A stretch of 64,000 nucleotides of DNA from Treponema brennaborense (GTDB lineage Bacteria; Spirochaetota; Spirochaetia; Treponematales; Treponemataceae): assembly GCA_023666275.1 (NCBI GenBank), contig JAMPCJ010000003.1, forward strand, positions 124,001 through 188,000. The letters are read 5' to 3'. The translations under genes and the position numbers were made by a program. A model generated the notes under the pieces. That model was not told the DNA's origin. It saw only the letters and a list, made by a program, of their open reading frames with translations, and did no database searches. Each line of letters begins with the position of its first letter. The stretch's first letter is position 1. Below, one piece after another: positions 1 to 8,304 of this stretch.

Positions 1-2
1 TG

Positions 3-662
3 CCTGTTACCGCGGACGGATTAAAAATCAATGATCTTGCTGTTTCGGCAAAATGCGGCAAAAAAGCCGATGGTACCGCGCGCAAAGTGGTGCTGTGGGA
101 TTTCGGGGCAAAAGCGAATATTCGGCGGGAATTGCTTAAGCGCGGATTGGAAGTGAAAATAATGCCTTGGAATGCTACCGCGGAACAAATACTTGCGGAA
201 AAACCGGACGGCATTATGCTGAGCAACGGTCCCGGCAATCCGGCGGAAAACGCAAGCATCATACAGGAACTGAAAAAGCTTTGTGCTTCCGATATTCCGA
301 TGTTTGGCATTTGCCTCGGACATCAGCTGCTGGCGCTTGCCCGCGGCGCAAAAACGGAAAAGCTCAAATACGGCCACCGCGGTGCAAATCAGCCGGTAAA
401 ACAGCTGACGACCGGCCGCGTCTATATTTCAAGCCAAAACCACGGATACGCTGTTGTTTCCGATTCGCTGCCGAAAAACGCGCAGCTGCTGTTCGTTAAT
501 ACAAATGATAATACCTGCGAAGGGATTCGCTACACGGATATTCCGGCGTTTTCTGTGCAGTTTCATCCGGAAGCTTCGGCAGGTCCTTTGGATACAGGCT
601 TTTTGTTCGATGATTTTACGCGCTTGATGGCAGACTGCCGGCAAACCGCGGAACAAGACTGA
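3..662 (+). CDS. carA: Carbamoyl-phosphate synthase small subunit, C-terminal part
   Basis: This is the glutamine amidotransferase half of carbamoyl-phosphate synthase, which hydrolyses glutamine and channels ammonia to CarB for arginine and pyrimidine synthesis. The gene enters from the left edge; the open frame begins at base 3. The class I amidotransferase core is complete: the nucleophile cysteine sits in GICLGHQLLAL and the His-Glu pair in QFHPEAS near the C-terminus. The stop at 660-662 lies 66 bp before the ATG of the carB fusion, in the same direction, so the two are almost certainly co-transcribed. The identification is secure; only the N-terminal CPSase domain is missing, because it lies outside the window. 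Confidence 0.96.
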   Translation, partial: PVTADGLKINDLAVSAKCGKKADGTARKVVLWDFGAKANIRRELLKRGLEVKIMPWNATAEQILAEKPDGIMLSNGPGNPAENASIIQELKKLCASDIPMFGICLGHQLLALARGAKTEKLKYGHRGANQPVKQLTTGRVYISSQNHGYAVVSDSLPKNAQLLFVNTNDNTCEGIRYTDIPAFSVQFHPEASAGPLDTGFLFDDFTRLMADCRQTAEQD

Positions 663-728
663 TTGCCGGACAGCAACCGGAAAATTGCAAATTCACGTCC
701 GGCATGTGCCGGTTATTCAGGAGATTTT

Positions 729-3700
729 ATGCCGCTGAATCCAAGCATCAAAAAGGTTATGGTTATCGGCTCCGGTCCGATTGTTATCGGGCAGGCCGCG
801 GAATTTGATTATGCCGGAACACAGGCATGCAAAGCGCTCAAAGAACAAGGTTTGCAGGTTGTCCTGATAAATTCGAATCCGGCAACATTGATGACGGATC
901 ATTCGATGGCCGACGCGATTTATATAGAACCGCTGATTCCCGAAACAATTAAGCGCATTATTTTGAAAGAAAAACCGGACAGTCTGCTTTCGACGCTCGG
1001 CGGACAAACCGGACTGACTCTTTCGATGCAGCTCGCGAAAGAAGGTTTTCTTGCGGAACACGGCGTGCAGCTGCTCGGCGCCCGTCCGGATACAATCGAT
1101 AAAGCGGAAGACCGCCAGATGTTCAAGGATACCATGGAATCAATCGGCGAACCGTGTATTCCTTCGAAAGTCGTTACGAATCTGGAAGATGCGCTTTCTT
1201 TCGCACAGACGATAGATTATCCGGTTATTGTACGGCCGGCGTTTACGCTCGGCGGTACCGGCGGCGGCATCGCATCGAACGAAGCCGAGCTCCGCGAAAC
1301 CGCGTCAAACGGACTGCATCGTTCTCCTATTCATCAAATCCTTGTCGAAAAATGCATTTCGGGCTGGAAAGAAATAGAATTCGAAGTTATCAGAGATGCC
1401 GGCGGAAATGTTATCACCGTTTGTTCCATGGAAAACTTTGATCCTGTCGGCGTGCACACCGGAGACAGCATTGTTATTGCTCCTGCCGTTACGCTTGCGG
1501 ACAAGGAATATCAAATGCTGCGTTCTGCCGCGCTGAATATTATTTCCGCCTTAAAAATAGAAGGCGGTTGCAACTGCCAGTTTGCGCTTAAGCCGGACAG
1601 TTTCGAATACGCAGTCATAGAAGTAAATCCGCGCGTTTCGCGCTCTTCCGCGCTTGCGTCAAAAGCAACCGGATATCCTATTGCGAAAGTTGCGGCATTG
1701 ATTGCTGTCGGATACAATCTCGATGAAATTCCGAATGCGGTTACCAAAAAAACCGCGGCGTGTTTTGAGCCGGTTCTTGATTACGTCGTTGTGAAATTCC
1801 CGAAATGGCCGTTTGATAAATTCGTATATGCAAAACGCACGCTCGGCACGCAAATGAAAGCTACCGGCGAAGTTATGGCAATCGGCATTACGTTTGAACA
1901 GGCGCTGATGAAAGCCGTCCGCGGCTGCGAAATCGGCGTGCAGTCGCTGAACTTGCCGGCATTTCGGCAGGAAAGTGACGATTCCATTATTCGGCGTGTC
2001 GGGCAGTGCACCGATCAGCGTTTGTTTGCCGTATTTGAAGCGCTGAAACGCGGCATTCTCAGCGCCGAACAAATTCATGACATTACGCAGATAGATATTT
2101 GGTTTCTCTCCAAACTTGTTTTGCTTGCCGAGCTGGAAAAAAAGCTTGTTCATGCAAAAGAAAACGGCGGACTTACGCCGGAATTATACAAAGAAGCGAA
2201 AATTTCGGGATATCCCGATACGGTGATTGAGCAGCTTTCGGACTGCAGAATCATCGGCGCGTCCGGAGTTATCTGTGCGGAAAATTGTCCGCCGCAGTCC
2301 GTGTCAGCCGGACAGATTGTCCATATGGCTCCGGGATACAAAATGGTCGATACGTGCGCCGGCGAATTTAATGCGGAAACGCCGTATTTTTATGCCGGCT
2401 ACGATGAAGAAAACGAAGCCGCCTTGTATCTTGCGGAACGCCGGTCGCGCGGCGGTGCATCGGAAAAAGGCCGCATCCTTGTTCTCGGTTCCGGACCGAT
2501 TCGCATCGGACAGGGCATTGAATTCGATTACGCGTCCGTTCAATGCGTCTGGGCGCTGAAAAAACTCGGATACGAAGTAGCTATTGTCAACAACAATCCC
2601 GAAACTGTTTCCACGGATTTTGATACGGCAGACCGCCTTTATTTTGAACCGCTTACGCCGGAAGACGTTATGGGTATTATCAAAACGGAGCAGCCGCTTG
2701 GCGTTGTTGTGGCATTCGGCGGCGGAACGGCGATTAAGCTGACGAAATTTCTTGACAATCAAGGCATCCGCATTCTCGGCACGAGCGCCGATTCCATAGA
2801 TACTGCCGAAGACCGCGAACGATTTGACGCGCTTTTGGAAAAATTCCATATAAAACGTCCTGTCGGCGAATCGGTTTTGACGCTGGAAGAAGCGCTGCGT
2901 GCGGCAGAACACGTCGGATATCCGGTACTGATGCGCCCTTCGTATGTTCTCGGCGGGCAAAATATGATTATTGCGTTCACGGAAGATGATATACGCGAAT
3001 ACATGAATATTATTTTGGCGCAGAATATCGAAAATCCCGTTCTTATCGATAAATACTTAATGGGAACCGAGCTTGAAGTAGACGCCATCTGCGACGGCAC
3101 AGATATTCTTATCCCCGGCATTATGGAACATATCGAGCGTACCGGAATCCATTCGGGGGATTCCATTGCTGTGTATCCGGCATGGAACATCAATGACATC
3201 CAAACGGAAAAAATCGTCAGCCAATCGCGTGAACTTGCGCTTGCGCTCGGCACAAAAGGGCTGGTAAATATTCAGTACCTTATTTATCAAAATGAATTGT
3301 ACATTATAGAAGTGAATCCCCGTTCGAGCCGTACGATTCCGTATATCAGCAAAGTTACCGGCGTGCCGATGGTGGAACTCGCGACTCGCGCCATGCTCGG
3401 CGAAAGTCTTGCTTCAATGGGCTACGGAACCGGATTGTACCGCACGCCGCCGTATGTCGCGGTAAAAGTTCCCGTATTCAGTTTTGAAAAACTCAGCGAT
3501 GTCGATACGCATCTCGGCCCGGAAATGAAGTCTACCGGCGAAGTGCTCGGCATTGCGCGCACAATGGACGCGGCGTTATACAAGGGGCTTGTCGCTGCCG
3601 GATACCGCATGAAGCGGCACGGCGGCGTGCTCATCAGCGTGCGAAAAACGGATCAATTTGAAATTGTCGATGTGGCACGGAAATTTTATGATCTCGGCTT

Positions 3701-4943
3701 TACATTATACGCAACGGAAGGCAACGCCCGCCTGCTGCGTGATTTCGGCATGGAAGTCATAGAATGCAATAAAATTCATGAAAATCCGGCGGACAACACG
3801 CTTACGCTGCTTGATTCCGGCCGCATCGATTACGTAATTTCGACATCGGCAAAAGGCAGAATTCCCACGGCGGACAGCGTAAAACTGCGCCGCAAAGCAG
3901 TCGAGCGGGATATTCCCTGCCTGACGTCAATCGATACGGCAAATGCTATTGCAAACTCTCTGCTCAGCAGGTATTCGCCCGAAAGTCTTGAACTGGTGGA
4001 CATAAATGCGCTGAGCAGCAAAAAAATATCTTTGCGGTTTTCGAAAATGCAGAGCGCCGGAAATGATTTTATTGTGTTCAATGCGATGGAGCAGGAAATT
4101 ATAAATCCGGAAGGACTTGCCGTTCGTTTATGCAATCGGCGGACGGGCATCGGCGCGGACAGCCTTGTCCTGATTACCCGTTCAAATACGGCGGATGCCG
4201 GAATGCGCCTGTTCAATCTTGACGGTTCGGAAGGGCAAATGGCAGGCAACGCGATCCGCTGTGTTGCGAAATATTTGTATGACAATAATATAAACGGCAT
4301 AGCGGAACAGCACGGGGAATCTGCCCATACCGCGTCCTTGAAAATCGAAACAGGCGCCGGCGTAAAAACGCTCAAATTGTATAAACAGAACGGAAAAGTT
4401 TCATCCGTTTGCGTTGATATGGGCGCGCCGGTGTTTAGTCCCGCGCAAATTCCCGCTTCGCTTTGTGAACAGACACTTCCCGCAGCGGCGGCGCTGTATA
4501 AAGACGCGCTGCCTCAAAAAGCAATAATATGCGCGCCGCTTGTTGTTGCCGGCACAGAATACGCAGTTACGGTTCTTTCTGTCGGCAATCCGCATTGCGT
4601 TATTTTCAGCGATTTTGTGGATAAAGTCGCAATTGCTGAAATAGGACCGCTTTTTGAAAGCAATCCTGCGTTTCCGAAACGCATCAATACGGAATTTGTG
4701 CGGGTTGCCGGACGCAATACATTGAAAATGCGTGTCTGGGAACGCGGCAACGGCGAAACTCCCGCGTGCGGAACAGGCGCCTGCGCCGCAGCGGTTGCGG
4801 CAGTACTGAACGGTTTTTGTCCTATGGACGAAAACATTACCGTAAAAGTCAAAGGCGGCGATTTAACGGTGAATTATACCGGCAATACCGTTTTCCTCAC
4901 AGGTCCGGCATCTCTTGTATATGAAGGTTCTGTGGAAATTTAA
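729..4943 (+). CDS. carB: Carbamoyl-phosphate synthase large subunit fused to a DapF (diaminopimelate epimerase) domain
   Basis: One uninterrupted 1404-residue frame. Residues 1 to about 1090 are a complete CarB: two ATP-grasp synthetase halves (each opening with a GSGPI-type nucleotide loop) and the MGS-like regulatory domain (GGVLISVRKTDQFEIVDVA onward). From about residue 1097 to the end is a full-length DapF, beginning KMQSAGNDFIVFN. The second catalytic cysteine of DapF is present in TPACGTGAC (Cys about 1347). The first, expected in the NxDGSxxxxCGN signature, is alanine (residue about 1172, codon 4242-4244, read as MAGNAIRC). I chose the ATG at 729 because AGGAGA lies five bases upstream; an in-frame TTG at 663 would only add an unconserved tail. 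CarB activity is expected. The epimerase activity is doubtful unless another residue substitutes. Confidence 0.93.
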   Translation: MPLNPSIKKVMVIGSGPIVIGQAAEFDYAGTQACKALKEQGLQVVLINSNPATLMTDHSMADAIYIEPLIPETIKRIILKEKPDSLLSTLGGQTGLTLSMQLAKEGFLAEHGVQLLGARPDTIDKAEDRQMFKDTMESIGEPCIPSKVVTNLEDALSFAQTIDYPVIVRPAFTLGGTGGGIASNEAELRETASNGLHRSPIHQILVEKCISGWKEIEFEVIRDAGGNVITVCSMENFDPVGVHTGDSIVIAPAVTLADKEYQMLRSAALNIISALKIEGGCNCQFALKPDSFEYAVIEVNPRVSRSSALASKATGYPIAKVAALIAVGYNLDEIPNAVTKKTAACFEPVLDYVVVKFPKWPFDKFVYAKRTLGTQMKATGEVMAIGITFEQALMKAVRGCEIGVQSLNLPAFRQESDDSIIRRVGQCTDQRLFAVFEALKRGILSAEQIHDITQIDIWFLSKLVLLAELEKKLVHAKENGGLTPELYKEAKISGYPDTVIEQLSDCRIIGASGVICAENCPPQSVSAGQIVHMAPGYKMVDTCAGEFNAETPYFYAGYDEENEAALYLAERRSRGGASEKGRILVLGSGPIRIGQGIEFDYASVQCVWALKKLGYEVAIVNNNPETVSTDFDTADRLYFEPLTPEDVMGIIKTEQPLGVVVAFGGGTAIKLTKFLDNQGIRILGTSADSIDTAEDRERFDALLEKFHIKRPVGESVLTLEEALRAAEHVGYPVLMRPSYVLGGQNMIIAFTEDDIREYMNIILAQNIENPVLIDKYLMGTELEVDAICDGTDILIPGIMEHIERTGIHSGDSIAVYPAWNINDIQTEKIVSQSRELALALGTKGLVNIQYLIYQNELYIIEVNPRSSRTIPYISKVTGVPMVELATRAMLGESLASMGYGTGLYRTPPYVAVKVPVFSFEKLSDVDTHLGPEMKSTGEVLGIARTMDAALYKGLVAAGYRMKRHGGVLISVRKTDQFEIVDVARKFYDLGFTLYATEGNARLLRDFGMEVIECNKIHENPADNTLTLLDSGRIDYVISTSAKGRIPTADSVKLRRKAVERDIPCLTSIDTANAIANSLLSRYSPESLELVDINALSSKKISLRFSKMQSAGNDFIVFNAMEQEIINPEGLAVRLCNRRTGIGADSLVLITRSNTADAGMRLFNLDGSEGQMAGNAIRCVAKYLYDNNINGIAEQHGESAHTASLKIETGAGVKTLKLYKQNGKVSSVCVDMGAPVFSPAQIPASLCEQTLPAAAALYKDALPQKAIICAPLVVAGTEYAVTVLSVGNPHCVIFSDFVDKVAIAEIGPLFESNPAFPKRINTEFVRVAGRNTLKMRVWERGNGETPACGTGACAAAVAAVLNGFCPMDENITVKVKGGDLTVNYTGNTVFLTGPASLVYEGSVEI

Positions 4944-4963
4944 AAGCGCATTTTGTGCCTTTG

Positions 4964-4984
4964 CCGAATGCAGCTTCGGTTTGC
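4964..4984 (+). terminator. Possible weak terminator after carB-dapF
   Basis: A five-base-pair hairpin (CCGAA, loop of six, TTCGG) followed by a short T-rich run lies in the 55-bp gap between two convergent genes. The stem is short and the T-run is poor, so this is a weak call. Confidence 0.3.
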
Positions 4985-4998
4985 CGAGCGAATAACTT

Positions 4999-5922
4999 TT
5001 AGAGCATCATAGCCAGCGATATTACAAGGGGCATGGTTATGATTGAAAAAATCGTAGAAACCGCTATGATTGTGGTGGCAAGCGTTGTGTCGCGGTTAAA
5101 TTTCAAAGCAAAAATTGCAGTGTTGGCGGCTGCCGGCGCGCTTGCGGCGATTATCACAGAAGCAAGCAGACTGCCGCGCAAACCGGCAAAAACCAGCAGC
5201 GCAAAAGCAATGCAGGGAATAACGGCGAGCCGTAAAAATAAGATAAGATGCAATTTGCGGTCTTTCAGTATTGCGGCAGGAACGACTCGTGCCAGATAAA
5301 AACCAAGCACAAGCATCGGAAGCGGCGTATTTAAATCCGCAAGGTATTGAACCGGCTGCAAAATTATATCAGGCAGATGCAGCGGTGTCAGAAAAAACAG
5401 CAGTCCCGCTGTAATGCCGATAACGCCGGGGTTGATGCATAACCGCCAAAGCGGCAAATGCTTCCCATTGCCGTTCATCAACGCATATCCGTATGTCCAG
5501 TTGAAAATATTGAAAACACCGATATATGCCGCGCCGAAAAAAACGCCGCTGCTGCCGAGAAGCGCGTTTTGCAGCGGAAGCGCCATATATCCGCAATTTG
5601 AAAAAACGGTTCCGAATATCAGTACGCGGCGGCGGGAATCCGAATCATCGTGGACGCATAAATGCGCAGTCAGAATGCTCAGCGAATGCACGCCGATTGC
5701 GCCGAGCGCGGACAAACCGAAACCGCGCAGCATATCCGCATCGAAATCCCGATGGAATGAAGAAATAATTACGCAGGGAGTAACAAGATACAGCAATACA
5801 TCGGCAATGCAGCGGACGCCGCTTTCCGTCAGTATATGTTTTTTGGTGCAGATAAATCCGATTCCCATCAATACAAATAAAATCAGTACCTGCTTTGCAA
5901 CGACACAAAAACTTGTCAGCAT
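4999..5922 (-). CDS. AEC-family (auxin efflux carrier-like) membrane transporter
   Basis: A hydrophobic protein of about 307 residues with roughly ten predicted membrane segments, beginning MLTSFCVVAKQVLILFVLMG. The paired helical bundles, the LYLVTPCVIISSF segment and a C-terminal half rich in small residues (SAPAAANTAIFALKF) match the AEC/membrane-transport-protein family, which exports or imports small organic acids and related solutes. Substrate cannot be told from sequence. The ATG at 5922 overlaps the end of the upstream U32 gene by seven bases, pointing to translational coupling. A longer reading with 35 more residues is possible but its N-terminus is polar and unlike the family. Confidence 0.85.
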   Translation of the reverse strand: MLTSFCVVAKQVLILFVLMGIGFICTKKHILTESGVRCIADVLLYLVTPCVIISSFHRDFDADMLRGFGLSALGAIGVHSLSILTAHLCVHDDSDSRRRVLIFGTVFSNCGYMALPLQNALLGSSGVFFGAAYIGVFNIFNWTYGYALMNGNGKHLPLWRLCINPGVIGITAGLLFFLTPLHLPDIILQPVQYLADLNTPLPMLVLGFYLARVVPAAILKDRKLHLILFLRLAVIPCIAFALLVFAGLRGSLLASVIIAASAPAAANTAIFALKFNRDTTLATTIIAVSTIFSIITMPLVISLAMML

Positions 5923-7319
5923 TTGGATAGTATACTCCCTGCCGGCGTATTTGCGGTACGAAATCGGACAATCCAGTTTTCTTCTGCCGGTTTTTCGGTA
6001 TACAGCAGACAGGCGTGACCGTGGCATATCCAGTCCGCAATGCGCGCAGTTTCCGGATGTACGAGCTGATAAGTGCTGTCGGGCATTGAAATAATATCGG
6101 GACTGATATATTCAAGTTCCGTGCCGGCTGTTATTTTATTCATCGGAATATATTCGAAAAAATGATAGCCCTGCTTTTTTGCCGCAAAGCGCGGACGTTT
6201 ATGCGGATTTGCGGCGAAATCCTGTTCCAGCGCCGAACGTGCCGCCGGATGCATAGCTTGTGTTTCTTTTTGGATTGCCTGCTCCGCCTTTTGCGCGGCG
6301 GCAAAAACGGCATTTTCTTCCGCTTCGGAAAGCTGCGCGCCGATTGTTCCGGCAAATTCATATTCGCCGTCCGATTCTCCTGAGGTTGTTTTGTCCGCGT
6401 CTTCTTTATTGTAATAAAAACCGGTTGAAAATTCCCGATGCGCGGCGTTGTACAATTCCGCAGTGAACGGCGCCGCTTGTTCCGCCGTAATTTTTCCTTC
6501 CAGCAAATCAAGCGCTTTGCGGTACGCGCGCGTTGTCAAAGCGGCGTAATACAAACTTTTCATGCGGCCTTCGATTTTCAGCGCGTCGATGCCGGCTTTT
6601 TTCATATCATCAAGATGATCAATCATGCAAATATCTTTGGAAGAAAGCAGAGCGGTAAAACCGTCGCCTTCGAAAACCGGAAAATATTCTCCCTGCCGCT
6701 GCTGTTCTTCCAACGCGAGCCGATAATTCCACCGGCATGAATGCGAGCAAAATCCGCTGTTCGCGCTTCTGGCGGTAAGATATGCGCTCATCAGGCAGCG
6801 CCCTGAATACGAAATGCACATGGCGCCGTGGCAGAACACTTCCAGTTCCATATCGGGCACAGCGTCTTTTATTTCGCGTATTTCGGCGAGCGAAGCTTCC
6901 CTGCCGAGCACAATCCGATTGAAGCCGAGGGATTGGTATACTTTGACCGCTTCTTTGTTTATGCAATTTGCCTGCGTGCTCAAATGCAGCGATGCGTTCG
7001 GAAAATGCGTGCGGATAATATGTATCATGCCCGGATCTTGTATAATAAATGCATCGAACGGATATTTCTTAAAGTAATCGATATCGGAAATAAATTGGCT
7101 GATGTCTTTATTATGAAAACTGATATTCAGTGCGCAGAACAGCCGCTTATTCGGATAGCGCGCTTTCAGTTGTTTTATTTCGGCATATTCGTCTGCATAA
7201 AAATTATCCGCTTTTGCCCTCAGCGAAAATTTTTTCAAGCCGATATATGCTGCGTCTGCTCCGTAAGAATATACGTACTGCAGTTTTTCTATATTGCCCG
7301 CCGGAGAAACAAGTTCCAT
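5916..7319 (-). CDS. Peptidase U32 family protein (TrhP/RlhA-like)
   Basis: A protein of 467 residues opening MELVSPAGNIEKLQYVYSYG, the usual start of the U32 family. The family signature is present as EVFCHGAMCISYSGRCLMS, and a second cysteine pair follows in SGFCSHSCRW. Members were named as collagenases, but several characterised ones (TrhP, RlhA, UbiU/V) are Fe-S proteins involved in RNA or ubiquinone hydroxylation. The conserved cysteines here fit an Fe-S role better than a protease. AGGAG lies six bases before the ATG. The gene heads a two-gene operon with the AEC transporter. Assignment to a particular subfamily is not possible by eye. Confidence 0.88.
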   Translation of the reverse strand: MELVSPAGNIEKLQYVYSYGADAAYIGLKKFSLRAKADNFYADEYAEIKQLKARYPNKRLFCALNISFHNKDISQFISDIDYFKKYPFDAFIIQDPGMIHIIRTHFPNASLHLSTQANCINKEAVKVYQSLGFNRIVLGREASLAEIREIKDAVPDMELEVFCHGAMCISYSGRCLMSAYLTARSANSGFCSHSCRWNYRLALEEQQRQGEYFPVFEGDGFTALLSSKDICMIDHLDDMKKAGIDALKIEGRMKSLYYAALTTRAYRKALDLLEGKITAEQAAPFTAELYNAAHREFSTGFYYNKEDADKTTSGESDGEYEFAGTIGAQLSEAEENAVFAAAQKAEQAIQKETQAMHPAARSALEQDFAANPHKRPRFAAKKQGYHFFEYIPMNKITAGTELEYISPDIISMPDSTYQLVHPETARIADWICHGHACLLYTEKPAEENWIVRFRTANTPAGSILSKC

Positions 7320-7345
7320 CGCGCGCTCCTCTTAATGCTTATGGT

Positions 7346-8257
7346 TTATTGTGTCTGCACGATGCGCGGATAAGGCAGCGATTTTATGAATGCACCGGCG
7401 CGTTCAACGGCAAGATGCGCTTCGCTGATAAATTCGTCTGCCATTTGGAACATAAACATCATTCCGTCCCATATATCCATTATGTACGGAATATTGCAGA
7501 TTTTCAAATTTTCGGCGAAACGCTTCGTATCGAAAACTGCCAGTTCCTGCGAGCCAAGCTGAAAAAAAATCTGCGGAAAATTTATCAGTTCCTCTTTTTT
7601 GGCGTACATGGGAGATACAAGCGGATTCGTAAGATTTGAGTGATACGTATAAATGTCGGCGCAGCGGCGCAGCGACTCTGTGGAATAAATTTCGTCCGCT
7701 CGTTTTTTTGCCGAAAAAAGCGGCGATGCAGGAGAAAGATCCAGCCACGGAGAAAAAAGCATAACGGCGGCAATGCGCTTTCTGATTTGTTCGTTTGCGT
7801 TGATTACCGCTGCCAGCGCGATTGATGCACCGGAACTGTCTGCGCCGATGATGATGCTTCCGTCCGAAAGAATAAGTTTGTCAAGCACCTCCGCGACATC
7901 TTCGAATGCTGCCGGAAACGGATGTTCCGGCGCAAGGCGGAATTCGGGAACAATTGTCGTTGTTGACGCTGCGTGTGCAAGCGACGCGCAAAAACTGCGC
8001 CAGGAAACGCGGCTGCCGCCGACAAATGAACCGCCGTGCACGTACAGCATCGTTCTGTTTTGCGCCGCGGCTTCCGGCGTTAAAACATCGCAGACAACAC
8101 CGCCGATGTTTTTTTCTTCACGCTCCACGTTATTGGGAATATAGTCCAGAAAAAACGTTTTTTCGATTTGTTCCCGAAATGCCGCGATTTCAGATTTCTG
8201 TGTGAACACCAGCTGCCGCAGTTTTTTTACAGCGGATCGTTTATCATTTGCAGACAT
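7346..8257 (-). CDS. Alpha/beta hydrolase fold-3 (HSL-like) protein with altered active site
   Basis: A 303-residue protein of the hormone-sensitive-lipase branch of alpha/beta hydrolases. The oxyanion motif HGGSFVGG is at residues 74-81 and the nucleophile elbow reads GADSSGAS around Ser141, where GDSAG is usual. A candidate acid lies in GSQELAVFDTKRF. The catalytic histidine expected two residues after DGM is phenylalanine (DGMMFMFQ, Phe268). The fold is clear, but esterase activity is uncertain. There is no Shine-Dalgarno; TATACT lies seven bases before the ATG, so the mRNA is probably leaderless. The promoter is back to back with that of metA. Confidence 0.85.
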   Translation of the reverse strand: MSANDKRSAVKKLRQLVFTQKSEIAAFREQIEKTFFLDYIPNNVEREEKNIGGVVCDVLTPEAAAQNRTMLYVHGGSFVGGSRVSWRSFCASLAHAASTTTIVPEFRLAPEHPFPAAFEDVAEVLDKLILSDGSIIIGADSSGASIALAAVINANEQIRKRIAAVMLFSPWLDLSPASPLFSAKKRADEIYSTESLRRCADIYTYHSNLTNPLVSPMYAKKEELINFPQIFFQLGSQELAVFDTKRFAENLKICNIPYIMDIWDGMMFMFQMADEFISEAHLAVERAGAFIKSLPYPRIVQTQ

Positions 8258-8264
8258 ATCGAGA

Positions 8265-8270
8265 AGTATA
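8265..8270 (-). promoter_or_regulatory. -10 element for the hydrolase gene; predicted leaderless start
   Basis: TATACT on the minus strand lies seven bases upstream of the ATG at 8257, placing the expected transcription start at or within a base or two of the start codon. No purine-rich ribosome-binding site fits in between. No convincing -35 is visible. Confidence 0.55.
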
Positions 8271-8291
8271 GCAAAAGAAGATAAAACATGC

Positions 8292-8297
8292 TACACT
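8292..8297 (+). promoter_or_regulatory. -10 element for metA; predicted leaderless start
   Basis: TACACT ends seven bases before the metA ATG at 8305, with no Shine-Dalgarno between. Its -35 region would overlap the -10 of the divergent hydrolase gene, so the two promoters occupy the same 47-bp gap. Confidence 0.5.
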
Positions 8298-8304
8298 CCG
8301 ATTT

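Noticed and set aside
663-728. Upstream TTG start for carB
   Set aside because: It adds 22 residues unlike CarB, while the ATG at 729 has AGGAGA at the right distance.
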